From Planctomycetota bacterium (GTDB lineage Bacteria > Planctomycetota > UBA1135 > GCA-002686595): a stretch of DNA of 39,664 nucleotides. Below, piece after piece: positions 1 through 8,456 of this stretch. The translations under genes and the position numbers were made by a program. The DNA lies in the NCBI GenBank assembly GCA_027083445.1, contig JALWOP010000409.1, positions 1 through 39,664 of the forward strand, given 5' to 3'. The notes below the pieces were generated by a model. That model saw only the letters and a list, made by a program, of their open reading frames with translations. It was not told the DNA's origin and made no database searches. Positions within the stretch are counted from its first letter, which is position 1; each line of letters begins with the position of its first letter.

Positions 1-38
1 GAGCTGGGAGTGGGGGGGCAGGGGTTGCGAACGGGGAG

Positions 39-770
39 TCAGTCCAGTGAGGCACCCTTGCTTGCGTAGAACGCCGAGAGTCCCCTGCGTGTCGGCTCCC
101 GGAACTTACGCACCACTCCACCGCCCCAGGTCCGCCCAGGGAGGCCGCGGGCCTCGTAATGGGCGCCACTCACCCGCTCGAATTCGGCAAGGGAACTGCG
201 CAGGACCTCTTCGGAGGGGTAGGCGTCCCGAGACCAGACCAGGTCAAGTGGCAATCGGGGACGCTGGGCCGTCTCTTCCGCGGGCCGGCCGACGCACAGT
301 CCGAAGAGGGGCCAGACTCCTTGGGGCAGGCCGAGTAGGGCATCGACCTCGGCCAGTTCCCGCCGCAGTCCCCCGATCATGCAGATCCCGTAGCCCTGGG
401 ACTCGAAGGCCAGGGCCAGGTTCTGGGCGAAGAGGGAGGCATCGATCGTTGCCGTCAGGAAGACCTCGAGGTTTGCGGCATAGGTCTCGCCGTGCTCCTC
501 GGCGAGGCGGCGATGGCGGTAGGTGTCCGCGCTGACGACGAAGAAGGCGCCGGCCTCGCGTACCTGGGCTTGGCCACCGGAAAGTTCGGCGAGTCGTTCG
601 CGCCTCCGAGGATCCGTCACTTGGAGCAGGTGGTAGGCCTGGATCCAACTCGAGGTGGACGCCATCTGCGCGGCGCGCACCGCCTCGGCGATGTCGTCCT
701 CGGGTAGAGCCTGGGGAGTGAAACGGCGCACGCTGCGATGGGCCGCCATCAGGTGTAGGACGTCGTTCAT
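39..770 (-). CDS. nfsA: NfsA-family FMN-dependent NAD(P)H nitroreductase
   Basis: This 243-residue protein belongs to the oxygen-insensitive nitroreductase family and resembles E. coli NfsA (about 240 aa) along its whole length. Visible family marks are the N-terminal HRSVRRFT that contacts FMN phosphate, the ASTSSWIQAY segment, an LSGGQ-like turn, ICMIGGLRR, LPLFGLCVGRPAE and the C-terminal basic segment VVRKFREPTRRG. The family reduces nitroaromatics, quinones or flavins in the cytoplasm with NAD(P)H; the natural substrate here is not evident. The ATG overlaps the TGA of the upstream MBL hydrolase gene (ATGA), so the two are probably translated together at the end of a long minus-strand run. 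Confidence 0.88.
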   Translation of the reverse strand: MNDVLHLMAAHRSVRRFTPQALPEDDIAEAVRAAQMASTSSWIQAYHLLQVTDPRRRERLAELSGGQAQVREAGAFFVVSADTYRHRRLAEEHGETYAANLEVFLTATIDASLFAQNLALAFESQGYGICMIGGLRRELAEVDALLGLPQGVWPLFGLCVGRPAEETAQRPRLPLDLVWSRDAYPSEEVLRSSLAEFERVSGAHYEARGLPGRTWGGGVVRKFREPTRRGLSAFYASKGASLD

Positions 771-1546
771 ACTTCGATGCTGGGACCGATGGAGTGCTGC
801 TGGGCGACCAGGATACGGACCTGGGACAGGCCCAGGTCGCCGAGGACCTCCCGGGCGGCCTCTTGGGCGAGTTCGGGTGTGTTGTTGTGGGCGGAGAGGT
901 GCCCCAAGATCAGGGTGTGCAGCTCGGGGCCGGCGAGCCGCCGCAGCATCGCGGCGGCCTGCTCGTTGGACAGGTGGCCCCGATCGCCGGCGATGCGCGC
1001 TCGCAGGTTGGGAGCGTAGGGACCCGTGGCCAACATGTGAGCATCGTGATTGAACTCCAGGAGGAGGACGTGGGCTCCACGCAGTTGCCGGGCGACCGTC
1101 TCATCCGGTCGACCCATGTCGGTCAAGATGACAAGCCGCCGGCCCCCAGCCTCGATCCGATAGGCAACGGTCGGTGCGCAGTCGTGGGGGAGTTCGATCG
1201 GGGTGTAGGTGGGTCCAGCAGCCCCCGGACCCAGAGGGCGGGGAGAGGCGATGTGGAGGGCGACTTGCCGAGGGGCTCGGCGGACAGAGCGTTGATCGAG
1301 CATGGCTGCGGGGCAATGCACGGTGGCTGCGTGTCTACGAGCGATCACCCCGGCCGACCGCGCATGGTCGAGGTGGGCGTGGCTGACCAGGATGTGGTCG
1401 ATGCCCCGGAAGGGCACCCCTGCCAGCCGTAGGCGTTCGGTCAGGTGGCGTGGGGGGAGCCCGGCATCGACGAGCAGGCATCGCTCGCCGATACGCACGA
1501 GGGTCGCGTTACCTCGGCTTCCACTCCCCAGGACCTGGCAATGCAT
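767..1546 (-). CDS. MBL-fold metallo-hydrolase (YycJ/WalJ-like)
   Basis: This 259-residue metallo-beta-lactamase-fold protein opens with VLGSGSRGNATLV, typical of the YycJ/WalJ-like branch. The metal motif is H56-A-H58-L-D60-H61, and later ligand regions are visible at LTDMGRPDE, LLLEFNHD and LILGHLSAHN. WalJ relatives are linked to nucleic-acid or cell-wall processes in Firmicutes, but many family members are uncharacterised, so the substrate is unknown. The start is ATG, 23 bases after the stop of the REC-GAF gene. The stop overlaps the nfsA start by four bases, so it sits near the end of the same transcription unit. The fold is certain; the subfamily is likely. Confidence 0.85.
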   Translation of the reverse strand: MHCQVLGSGSRGNATLVRIGERCLLVDAGLPPRHLTERLRLAGVPFRGIDHILVSHAHLDHARSAGVIARRHAATVHCPAAMLDQRSVRRAPRQVALHIASPRPLGPGAAGPTYTPIELPHDCAPTVAYRIEAGGRRLVILTDMGRPDETVARQLRGAHVLLLEFNHDAHMLATGPYAPNLRARIAGDRGHLSNEQAAAMLRRLAGPELHTLILGHLSAHNNTPELAQEAAREVLGDLGLSQVRILVAQQHSIGPSIEV

Positions 1547-1569
1547 CGGCGCAGGATAGCGCCTTGCGC

Positions 1570-2859
1570 CTACACCGGCCTCTGCACGAGCACAGGCAGG
1601 TCGGCCTGGATACGCAGCCGACTAGCGCTGGTGCTCCAGGCGATCTCCGTGGCCGCGAAGTGCTCTTCGATGGAGCCCAGGGCAGCCTGGGCCCGAGCGT
1701 CCAGTCCGGCGATCGGCAGCTCGAGGTGTAGCTGCTCCTTGGGCGTGAAGCGCAGGAGTACTTCCCCCTCGGTTCCCACGTCGGCCGCGAGCTGGAGGAG
1801 GGCCGAGAGCAAACGGCGCAGGGCGTCGGGGTCCACAGGGTGCCCGGGGACGTTGGCGGAGCCTTCGAGACGCAGGACCTGGTTTGGGCCGGCGGCTCGG
1901 CGCGTGAACCACTGGTAGACCGCCTCGAGGATTTCTCCCGTGCGTAGCGGGGGAGTTCCCTGGGGCTCGGCGGCGACGCGGCCGGCCGACTGTCGGTGCT
2001 CGATCAACTCACCCAGGTGATTCGCCACGGTCGCAAGACGGTGGATCGCACTGCTGTCCAGGGCGAGGGCAGTGGGGAATCCCAAGGTCAGAATCCCCAC
2101 GCGCTCTTCGTTCTCCTCTGCTGCTGGGCGCATGGGAACATAGGCGAGAGTCCTCGCCTCTTCGAACGGCGCGGCAGGCACTCCGGCGGGAGGCATGGCG
2201 AGCAGGGGCGTACCGCTCTGGAGTACCCCCCGCGCCGGGTGGTCCTCGACACGGATTCGCTCTCCGGCTTGGTGCTCGAGTCCGTAGCTTCCCAGGGTTA
2301 CCAGGCTCTCCTGTGCCGGGAGGTAGCGTTCGATTGCGACCATGCCCTGGTCGAAGGTGAGGGAGATCTGGGCGGCGGCCCGATCAAAATCCGCCTTCTC
2401 CCCCAGTAAGAGGCGCGTCAATCGGTGCAGGAGCAGGAGTTCGTTGTTGTGATCGACCAGTTCGGTCACGACCCCCTCGCGGCGCAGTGCGTAGCGCAGG
2501 GCGCGGAGCAACTCGCGGGCGTCGAGGCGCGTCTTGTCGAGGAAGCCCGCGGCACCCAGCTCGAGGGCGTTGCGATCGATCTGATCGTTCCCCACACCCG
2601 TCAGGAGGATGATCGGAACCGAGATTCCCCGCCGGGCCACTTCGCGCAAGAGGTCGAGCCCATCGCGCTCACCCAGTCGATAGTCCAAGAGGCAGGCATC
2701 GCAGGATTCCCGCTCCAGGATGGCCAACCCCTCGTCAAAGGTGGCTGCCCATTGCAGCTCCAGGCCCTTTGCATCAGCCTGGTCGAGAAGTTTTCGGGTG
2801 AGGACGAAATCGACCTCCTCATCATCGATGAGCAGGATACGGGCGTGCTGCAAGAGCAT
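1570..2859 (-). CDS. Response-regulator receiver protein with GAF-like and kinase-like C-terminal regions
   Basis: This is a 429-residue multidomain signalling protein. Residues 6-125 form a receiver domain with acidic pocket D12-D13, phospho-acceptor D59 (in LLDYRLG), T87 and K109. Residues about 150-290 look like a GAF-type sensor domain (ATVANHLGELIEH closes it). Residues about 305-429 resemble an HATPase-type fold (SALLQLAADVGTEGEVLLRF), but no convincing N, G1 or G2 ATP-binding box is visible, so it is either degenerate or something else. There is no DNA-binding domain. It lies 135 bases downstream of the FixJ-type regulator and probably belongs to the same phosphorelay. An AGGAG-like site lies about 11-15 bases before the ATG. 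Confidence 0.75.
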   Translation of the reverse strand: MLLQHARILLIDDEEVDFVLTRKLLDQADAKGLELQWAATFDEGLAILERESCDACLLDYRLGERDGLDLLREVARRGISVPIILLTGVGNDQIDRNALELGAAGFLDKTRLDARELLRALRYALRREGVVTELVDHNNELLLLHRLTRLLLGEKADFDRAAAQISLTFDQGMVAIERYLPAQESLVTLGSYGLEHQAGERIRVEDHPARGVLQSGTPLLAMPPAGVPAAPFEEARTLAYVPMRPAAEENEERVGILTLGFPTALALDSSAIHRLATVANHLGELIEHRQSAGRVAAEPQGTPPLRTGEILEAVYQWFTRRAAGPNQVLRLEGSANVPGHPVDPDALRRLLSALLQLAADVGTEGEVLLRFTPKEQLHLELPIAGLDARAQAALGSIEEHFAATEIAWSTSASRLRIQADLPVLVQRPV

Positions 2860-2994
2860 GGCGGGAGGTGCTCCTGGGTTCAGAGGTTCGAGAGAGGCCA
2901 GACTGGTGAGGTGAACCGCCAGTCAAGCTACTCCGGCCGCACGGCGTTCCAAAGCAGGAATACTGCCCGAACCCAAGAAAAGCTCACCAAGGGT

Positions 2995-3633
2995 TCAGGA
3001 TTCGGACCGACTGCGCGGTCCGCCGGTCTTTTCGATGGCGATGGCCATCTTGACCAGATCGGCGAAACTCTCCGCCCGCATCTTCTCCATGACATGGGCG
3101 CGATGGACCTCGACGGTCTTCTGGGCCAGACCGAACTCCGAGGCGATCACCTTGTTGGGTAGTCCGGAGACCACGCGAGCAAAGACCTGGCGTTCCCGGG
3201 GGGTGAGAGTTGCGTAACGTTCCTCGATTTCGGTGGCGAGCAGAGCTCCGGCACGCTCGTCCTGATCCTTGCGCAGGGCCAGGCGGATGCGGCTGATCAG
3301 GAAGTCGTCGGAGAAGGGTTTCTCGATGAAGTCGAAGGCGCCGGCCTTCAGGGCTCGCACCGCCATGGGGATGTCACCATGGCCGGTGATGATGACCACC
3401 GGAGGCCGCAGGCGTCGCTGTGAGAGCATCTCCAAGAGCTCGATGCCACTCATTCCCGGCATGCGCACGTCGAGCACGATACAGCCGGGGCGGCGGAGGT
3501 CCGGTCCGTTCAGGAAGGCCTCGGCGGAGTCGAAACACTCCACCCGCTGGCCGCTGGACTCCAGCAGAAAACGCAGGGAATCACGCAGGGCCGGGTCATC
3601 GTCGACGACGAAAACTGTCGGTTCTTCGGTCAT
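2995..3633 (-). CDS. FixJ-type response regulator with LuxR-type HTH
   Basis: This 212-residue transcriptional regulator has a receiver domain (residues 5-120) with acidic pocket D11-D13, phosphorylated D55 in VLDVRMPG, T83 and K105. A LuxR/GerE helix-turn-helix follows (about 140-200: LTPRERQVFARVVSGLPNK, then QKTVEVHRAHVMEKM). This is the FixJ/TodT/NodW architecture. Its ATG follows the stop of the sensor kinase gene by only three bases, so the two form a cognate pair made from one message. The target promoters cannot be read from the sequence. An acidic, serine-rich tail of about ten residues follows the HTH. Confidence 0.93.
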   Translation of the reverse strand: MTEEPTVFVVDDDPALRDSLRFLLESSGQRVECFDSAEAFLNGPDLRRPGCIVLDVRMPGMSGIELLEMLSQRRLRPPVVIITGHGDIPMAVRALKAGAFDFIEKPFSDDFLISRIRLALRKDQDERAGALLATEIEERYATLTPRERQVFARVVSGLPNKVIASEFGLAQKTVEVHRAHVMEKMRAESFADLVKMAIAIEKTGGPRSRSES

Positions 3634-3636
3634 GGC

Positions 3637-5760
3637 TCAGGTGGAACTCGCGAGCGGGAGGCTGAACGAAAACATCGCGCCCTCGTGGGCGTCTCCCGGA
3701 GTCGCGGGAGAGTACCAGAGTCGTCCTCCATGGGCTTCGATCACCCGCCGAGCTACCGTTAACCCTAATCCGATGCCTCCCCGGCGCCCCGAGAAGAAGG
3801 GGTCGAAGGCGTGGTCGCGCTCGTGGGGAGTCAACCCGGGACCGTTGTCGCAGACCTGCACGATGAGCCGCTCGTCTTGCCTCCGTGTGCGGATGGTTAC
3901 CGCTCGCTTCTTCGGCTCGTGGTTCGCGATCGCCTCGTAGGCGTTGCGAAGGAGCTGGATGACGACCTCTTCCACCTGGGCGGGATCGGCCCAGACCCGG
4001 TCGGTGTCGGTTGCAAAATCCAGTATCAGTGTCGCGCCCGTGCGCCGGCGGAGATGCGCCAGGTGGGGCACCGCGTCCTGAATGATCCGCCGGGCGGAGC
4101 ACGCAGTCGGGACCCAGGGACTTCGGGCCGCGGCGGTCAGTTCACGCAGTCGGCGGACGCTGGCGGCGGCACGCTGGGCCTGGGTGACGATCGCTTCGAG
4201 TGCGGCCTGCACCTCGTCATCCACCTCCGCCCCTAGGCGTCGGATCGATCCGCGGGCGTAGTTGACGATTGCGCCCAGGGGCTGATTGAGTTCGTGGGCG
4301 ATCCCTGCCGAGATCTCGCCCAGGCTATTGATGCGCGAGAGTTGAATGAGGCGAGCGCTGTCGTGGAGGAGACTCTCCTCATGGCGGGCCTGCTCCGTCA
4401 CGTCGTGCTCCATGCACCACAGTCGGATGAGGCCGCCCTCCTCCACGATGGGAACCAGGTCGAGGCGCAAGTGACGCCGGGTCCCATCGGGGAATTCGAT
4501 GTCCCGTGGGATCCCACTCGCGTTGAGTCCACCCTGAACGGCTTCGAGCAGCGAGGGGAGCGCCTGGGAGAATTCGGAGATACCCAGCTCGGCTAGGGGT
4601 ACCCCGGTAGCCTCGCTACCTGATTTGAAGCCCAGGCGGTGGGCGACCAAATCATTGCACTCGACCAGGGTGCCGCCGGTGAGGATGCGCTCGCTCTGAT
4701 CTTGCAAGGAACTCTCGAAGGGGACCGGCTCTGGAAGTTCGATACACCAGATCCCCACCGCGGAACCCTGGACGAAGGCTCGGTAGCGTTCGCGGGCGGT
4801 TTGCAGCTCACGGTTGGCGGTCTCCAGATCCCGGGTGCGCTCCCGAACCTCCCGTTCGAGCCGGGACTGGACGAGTTGTCGATCGAGGGCGACGCTGATG
4901 CGCTCTCCACAGACGCGAAAGAGCGCCCGCGCGCGATCTGCATCGGGAATCGGCTGGTCGAACAGAGCCACCAGGATGCCGATGACCGCTCCACGCCCGT
5001 CGACCATGGGCACTCCGAGGTACCCTTCGACTCCCATTTCCCCAAGCAGGTGATCCTGCGCGAAGAGCCGGGCGACCCCACGGGGGTAGCAGCAGAGGTG
5101 CCGATCGAAGACCCTCTCGCAGGGGCTGCCTGGGAGGTCGTAGGTGAAGGGGGCCATCGGTCCCTCGCGATCACGGGCTTGGATGACCTCGACCTGGGCA
5201 TCGTTCTCGTTGCGCGAGCGTCCCAGGAATGCGCACTGGGCCTGCGTCTCCTCCAGGATCAGCCGCAGGAGGGCCTGCACGGAGTCCTCGAAGCGACTGG
5301 GGAGTGCTTCGGAGATCGCCTGGAGGGCGGCCTGGAAGCCATGCAGTGCCCCGGAGGGTTGCACGCATCCGACGATCCGGCGCGATCTGTCGGGGCCTTC
5401 ATCAAAGAGGACCGCGCGTGCGTGGACCCAGAGTATCTCGCCACTGGGCTTGCGGACGCGGTACTCGACGTCGTAGCGGCCGTCGGCCAGCCCCTCCAGG
5501 GCGCGCATGACCCGCTCGCGGTCATCCTCGTGGACTCCCGCCTGCCAGCTCGTCGGGTTTTCGTAGAGCTCCGAGATGGGTCGCCCCCAGAGCTCTTCGT
5601 ACAGGTCGTTGACGAAGAGAAAGGCGCGCTTCGAGGTGTCCCAGACCCACAGCAGGGTCCGGGAGACCTCGCAAAAGGCGATCAGGTCGCGTCCTAGTCC
5701 CGGGGGCGGCGAGCGGTGTCCCCGGGATGCATCAGTCCTTCCAGAGGGCGATGAAGACAT
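3637..5760 (-). CDS. Soluble PAS-GAF-PAS sensor histidine kinase
   Basis: This 707-residue histidine kinase has no clear membrane segment. In order it shows a PAS domain (about 22-135), a GAF domain (about 155-295), a short coiled coil (295-325), a second PAS domain (about 325-460), a HisKA domain with the phospho-acceptor H489 in IAHELNQPLGAIVNYARG, and an HATPase domain with N606, DNGPGL (638-643) and GGIGLGL (661-667). The HELNQPL signature is typical of the FixL/NodV/TodS group. The sensed signal is unknown, and no haem-binding residue is obvious. The start at 5760 is chosen because GGGAG lies about seven bases before it; a longer frame upstream would overlap more of the PD40 gene. It overlaps that gene by 29 bases and precedes the regulator by three. 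Confidence 0.9.
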   Translation of the reverse strand: MSSSPSGRTDASRGHRSPPPGLGRDLIAFCEVSRTLLWVWDTSKRAFLFVNDLYEELWGRPISELYENPTSWQAGVHEDDRERVMRALEGLADGRYDVEYRVRKPSGEILWVHARAVLFDEGPDRSRRIVGCVQPSGALHGFQAALQAISEALPSRFEDSVQALLRLILEETQAQCAFLGRSRNENDAQVEVIQARDREGPMAPFTYDLPGSPCERVFDRHLCCYPRGVARLFAQDHLLGEMGVEGYLGVPMVDGRGAVIGILVALFDQPIPDADRARALFRVCGERISVALDRQLVQSRLEREVRERTRDLETANRELQTARERYRAFVQGSAVGIWCIELPEPVPFESSLQDQSERILTGGTLVECNDLVAHRLGFKSGSEATGVPLAELGISEFSQALPSLLEAVQGGLNASGIPRDIEFPDGTRRHLRLDLVPIVEEGGLIRLWCMEHDVTEQARHEESLLHDSARLIQLSRINSLGEISAGIAHELNQPLGAIVNYARGSIRRLGAEVDDEVQAALEAIVTQAQRAAASVRRLRELTAAARSPWVPTACSARRIIQDAVPHLAHLRRRTGATLILDFATDTDRVWADPAQVEEVVIQLLRNAYEAIANHEPKKRAVTIRTRRQDERLIVQVCDNGPGLTPHERDHAFDPFFSGRRGGIGLGLTVARRVIEAHGGRLWYSPATPGDAHEGAMFSFSLPLASST

Positions 5761-6832
5761 TGGTTTCTCCCGGCGGCCCGGCCCCCCGGTTGCTCGAGAA
5801 GGCCAACCAGCGTCCGTCCGGGCTGAACATCGGGAAGCTGTCGAACTGCTTGCCGCGACCCTCATCGAAGGTGGTTACCCTCTCGAGCTCGCCGCTGCGC
5901 GGATCGACGAGGAAGAGGTCGAAGTTCAGAGCCGGCTTGGCGGTGTCGTGGTGGTTGGTCGCGAAGATGATGCGACTGTCGTCTGGGGTGAAGAAGGGAG
6001 CAAAGTTCGCGCCTCCCAGATGGGTCACCTGCCGGCGGTGGCTGCCATCGGCGTCAGCCACGAAGAGTTCCATGTGGGTTGGGCGCACGAGCCCCTCGGC
6101 GAGGAGGCTGCGGTAGTCGGCGAGTTCCGCGGCGGCGTGGTTCTGATCGAAGGCCGTGGCGCGAAAGACGAGCTGCTTGCCGTCGTGACTGAAGAAAGCA
6201 CCCCCGTCGTAGCCGGGCTGATCGGTGACCTGGCGCAGGTCACTGCCATCGAGGGCGCAGGTCCACAGCTCGATGTCGCCCGAGCGGGTCGAGGTGAAGA
6301 CGATGCGATCGCCCAGGGGCGAGATCGTCGCCTCCGCGTCGTAGCCGGGCCCGCTGATCAGGGGCGTGAGGCTGCCCGTTTTCAGGTTCCGCAGGTAGAT
6401 GTCGTACTCGGGGTGCAGCGACCAGACATAGCCGTGGCTGCGGTCCGGCTTGGGAGGGCAGGAGTCCTGCTCCGCATGGGTCGAAGAGAAAAGCACCTGT
6501 CGATCACCCGGCAGGAAGTAGGCGCAGGTCGTCACCCCCTTGCCGGTCGAGACCCGCTCGAGCCCCTCCTCGCTCGTGATGTAGATCTGGTCGCAGTCGA
6601 CGCCCTCGCTGGGAAGGGTGCGCTGCAAGATGAGTCGCTCCCCGCCGAAGCTCCAATAGGCCTCGGCGTTCTCGCCTCCGAAGGTCAGTTGCCAGAGGTG
6701 GGCGAAGTGTTTCTCGCCCGGCTGGATCAAGTGGTCCGCTGGGACCGCGCCGGGGATGGGGCAGCGGGGTGCCGAGGCGCAGGCGCAGAGGGGCAGGATC
6801 AACAGGGCGATGGCGTCACGGAGGTGCGTCAT
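5732..6832 (-). CDS. PD40/TolB-like beta-propeller lipoprotein
   Basis: This 366-residue exported protein has an N-terminal hydrophobic stretch ending in LPLCAC, where C18 is the likely lipidated cysteine. The rest is made of PD40/WD40-like blades, for example [45 protein letters not shown] and [16 protein letters not shown], the repeat seen in TolB and in DPP-IV-type propellers. No catalytic domain is attached, so a binding or sensing role in the periplasm is the best guess. The start is the ATG whose A overlaps the yidD stop (ATGA). The 3' end overlaps the sensor kinase gene by 29 bases, which ties an exported propeller to a two-component system. Confidence 0.85.
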   Translation of the reverse strand: MTHLRDAIALLILPLCACASAPRCPIPGAVPADHLIQPGEKHFAHLWQLTFGGENAEAYWSFGGERLILQRTLPSEGVDCDQIYITSEEGLERVSTGKGVTTCAYFLPGDRQVLFSSTHAEQDSCPPKPDRSHGYVWSLHPEYDIYLRNLKTGSLTPLISGPGYDAEATISPLGDRIVFTSTRSGDIELWTCALDGSDLRQVTDQPGYDGGAFFSHDGKQLVFRATAFDQNHAAAELADYRSLLAEGLVRPTHMELFVADADGSHRRQVTHLGGANFAPFFTPDDSRIIFATNHHDTAKPALNFDLFLVDPRSGELERVTTFDEGRGKQFDSFPMFSPDGRWLAFSSNRGAGPPGETNVFIALWKD

Positions 6833-7089
6833 TCGGAGTCGGGTCGGCTCGGGGGATGGGTTGGTCGGTTCGGGGGCACGGGATCGTATCCGCCCGGGGC
6901 AAAGGGGTGGCACCGAAGTATGCGCCGCAGTGCGAGCCAGCTCCCCCGCAGGATGCCGTGGGTGAGCAGAGCCTGCTCCGCATACGCACTACAGCTAGGG
7001 TGGAAGCGGCAGGTCGGAGGAGTCAGGGGGGAGATGAAGCGCCTGTAGATGCGGATGGGAATGACCGCCAGGATTCGCAGGAACTTCAC
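6829..7089 (-). CDS. yidD: YidD membrane-protein insertion efficiency factor
   Basis: This 86-residue protein carries the full YidD signature: an amphipathic N-terminus ([19 protein letters not shown]), then [12 protein letters not shown], a short hydrophobic helix and the closing [14 protein letters not shown]. YidD is a small inner-membrane-associated protein that aids YidC-dependent insertion. It starts at GTG inside the rnpA stop (GTGA), the usual rnpA-yidD neighbourhood. yidC itself does not follow; instead the run continues into a PD40 lipoprotein gene whose ATG overlaps the yidD stop. Confidence 0.95.
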   Translation of the reverse strand: MKFLRILAVIPIRIYRRFISPLTPPTCRFHPSCSAYAEQALLTHGILRGSWLALRRILRCHPFAPGGYDPVPPNRPTHPPSRPDSE

Positions 7090-7478
7090 GACGCCTCCTC
7101 GCCGGCTCGGGCTCGCTTCTCTCGCGCTCTCCTCGAGGCCTTCCGGGCCAGGCGCACGAGCTCCCGCCGCGTGGAGTCGAGATCGGGACGCAGCCGGGGC
7201 TGGGCGGGAATCAAGATCAGGTCGAAGCCCGCGGGAAGGGAAGCGTACTCCAGTCGAAAGGCCTCACGGAAGAGGCGCCGGACCCGGTTGCGCTGCACCG
7301 CATGGCGCCAAACGCGACGTCCCACCGAAAGTCCCAGCCGCGTCCAGGGCCCCCCGTTCTCAACCGCCACTACCCGCAGCACGGACCCGCGAGCGCGGCT
7401 GCCCTCACGGTAGGCGCGCTCGAAGTCCCCCCGTCGTCGCAGGCGCATGCGGGGGTGAAAGCCGTGGGGTCGTCGCAA
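7086..7478 (-). CDS. rnpA: Ribonuclease P protein component
   Basis: This 130-residue basic protein matches the RNase P protein subunit. [20 protein letters not shown] opens it, [22 protein letters not shown] holds the RNR motif that contacts the RNA, and [11 protein letters not shown] closes the core. With the RNase P RNA it removes 5' leaders from tRNA precursors. The start is TTG, supported by an AGGAG site seven bases upstream; an internal ATG ten codons later would remove the FHPR segment that homologues have. The usual upstream neighbour rpmH (L34) is missing: a divergent gene starts 51 bases away. Confidence 0.93.
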   Translation of the reverse strand: MRRPHGFHPRMRLRRRGDFERAYREGSRARGSVLRVVAVENGGPWTRLGLSVGRRVWRHAVQRNRVRRLFREAFRLEYASLPAGFDLILIPAQPRLRPDLDSTRRELVRLARKASRRAREKRARAGEEAS

Positions 7479-7485
7479 GGGAGGG

Positions 7486-7490
7486 CTCCT
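7486..7490 (-). promoter_or_regulatory. Ribosome binding site deciding the TTG start of rnpA
   Basis: Read on the minus strand, AGGAG lies seven bases before TTG. This supports the non-standard TTG start over the internal ATG at 7448. Confidence 0.6.
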
Positions 7491-7529
7491 GGTCGTCGAG
7501 GCGGAGCCCGACTACTGTAGCGCCCGCGC

Positions 7530-8456
7530 ATGTCCCACGAGCGTCGCCCCACCCGTCCCAATCAGATCGGGGCTGAAATCCTGCCCACCCGGCGAGGGGC
7601 CTTCTTCGAGGCTGGGGGGGAGAGTTGGCCCCGCTCGGGGCCCGAGGATGTCGCCGCCGCCCTGGCTGCGCTCAGGTCTCCGGTCACCGTGATCCAGCGT
7701 TCCTGGTGCGAGGGGATTCGCCCCCTGGAACTCCTTCTGGCCCGGGAACTCGCGGCCGGACACTCACTCCTCCTGCTGGGGGACCGACGGGATCCCCTCC
7801 CGGCCTGGAAGGCCTGGCAGGCGATTTCGCCGCCGGCGGGGCGGGCGGCGCTGCTCTCCAGCGATGCCGAAGGGCTTCTCGCCGCCGCCCTGCGTGATCC
7901 CAGGGTCGAGCGTGTCCTGCTCTCGGGACATACGGGGGATCGGGAGCGTTGGGCTCCCCTCTTGGCGCATGCCCGCGCTCGCGTGAGCCTCGAACCGCTC
8001 GAAACCGCCCACCGGAATGTGGAGCCGGGGGCCGATCCCGTCCGGGCGGCGGAGGCGGTACTGGCCCACGCCTTCGGGCGGGAGGAGACCCACTCCGGTC
8101 AGCTCGCCGGGCAGCTCGGGAGGGTCCGGGTGGAGCCACGCCTGCTCTCACGCTTCACCGCCGCCCTGCTCGAGGGTTTGGCGCGGGGCGCGGAGCTGAC
8201 CCCCCCTCTGGACCCCCCCCTGGGGCCCGTGGAGGCGGATCTGCCCGCCTACCTGGAGATGGCCGGGCGCCTTGCCCTGGAGGAGGGGGCGACAGCGATC
8301 CATGAGCGCAGGGACGGCTCGCCTCGCGGTCGCGCGGGCGCTAGAATCGTCCGGCTCGTCTTTACCAATGTGGAGCCGCGGATGCGCGTCTGGAACCTCA
8401 CGCGGCCGGCTCCGCTCCTGCTCATCTCTCGTCTCCAGGCCCGTAATCGAACATGA
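7530..8456 (+). CDS. Truncated aldehyde-dehydrogenase-like protein lacking the catalytic Cys
   Basis: This 308-residue protein shows the order of motifs of the aldehyde dehydrogenase superfamily in weakened form. There is a cofactor-domain core (about 65-150, with VERVLLSGHTGDRERW in the place of the usual FTGS strand). VSLEPLE (153-159) is aligned to the catalytic Glu strand, with E155 kept. THSGQLAGQ (187-195) is where active enzymes have GQxC, so the nucleophile is Ala193. GPVEADLPAYLEMA follows. It ends shortly after a degenerate GPVL-like segment, so the last 100 or so residues of a normal enzyme of about 490 are absent, and the N-terminal part is short too. Its stop overlaps the start of lysine 6-transaminase (ATGA), so it may be a non-catalytic partner or a decaying gene. 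The family assignment is inferred from motif order, not from a search. Confidence 0.6.
   Translation: MSHERRPTRPNQIGAEILPTRRGAFFEAGGESWPRSGPEDVAAALAALRSPVTVIQRSWCEGIRPLELLLARELAAGHSLLLLGDRRDPLPAWKAWQAISPPAGRAALLSSDAEGLLAAALRDPRVERVLLSGHTGDRERWAPLLAHARARVSLEPLETAHRNVEPGADPVRAAEAVLAHAFGREETHSGQLAGQLGRVRVEPRLLSRFTAALLEGLARGAELTPPLDPPLGPVEADLPAYLEMAGRLALEEGATAIHERRDGSPRGRAGARIVRLVFTNVEPRMRVWNLTRPAPLLLISRLQARNRT

Noticed and set aside
2960-3000. 6-bp inverted repeat GAACCC/GGGTTC as terminator after the FixJ-type regulator
   Set aside because: The stem is short, the loop is 16 bases and no U-tract follows; it could be chance.
7479-7529. rpmH (ribosomal protein L34) upstream of rnpA
   Set aside because: Only 51 bases separate rnpA from the divergent gene and no L34-like sequence is found on either strand.
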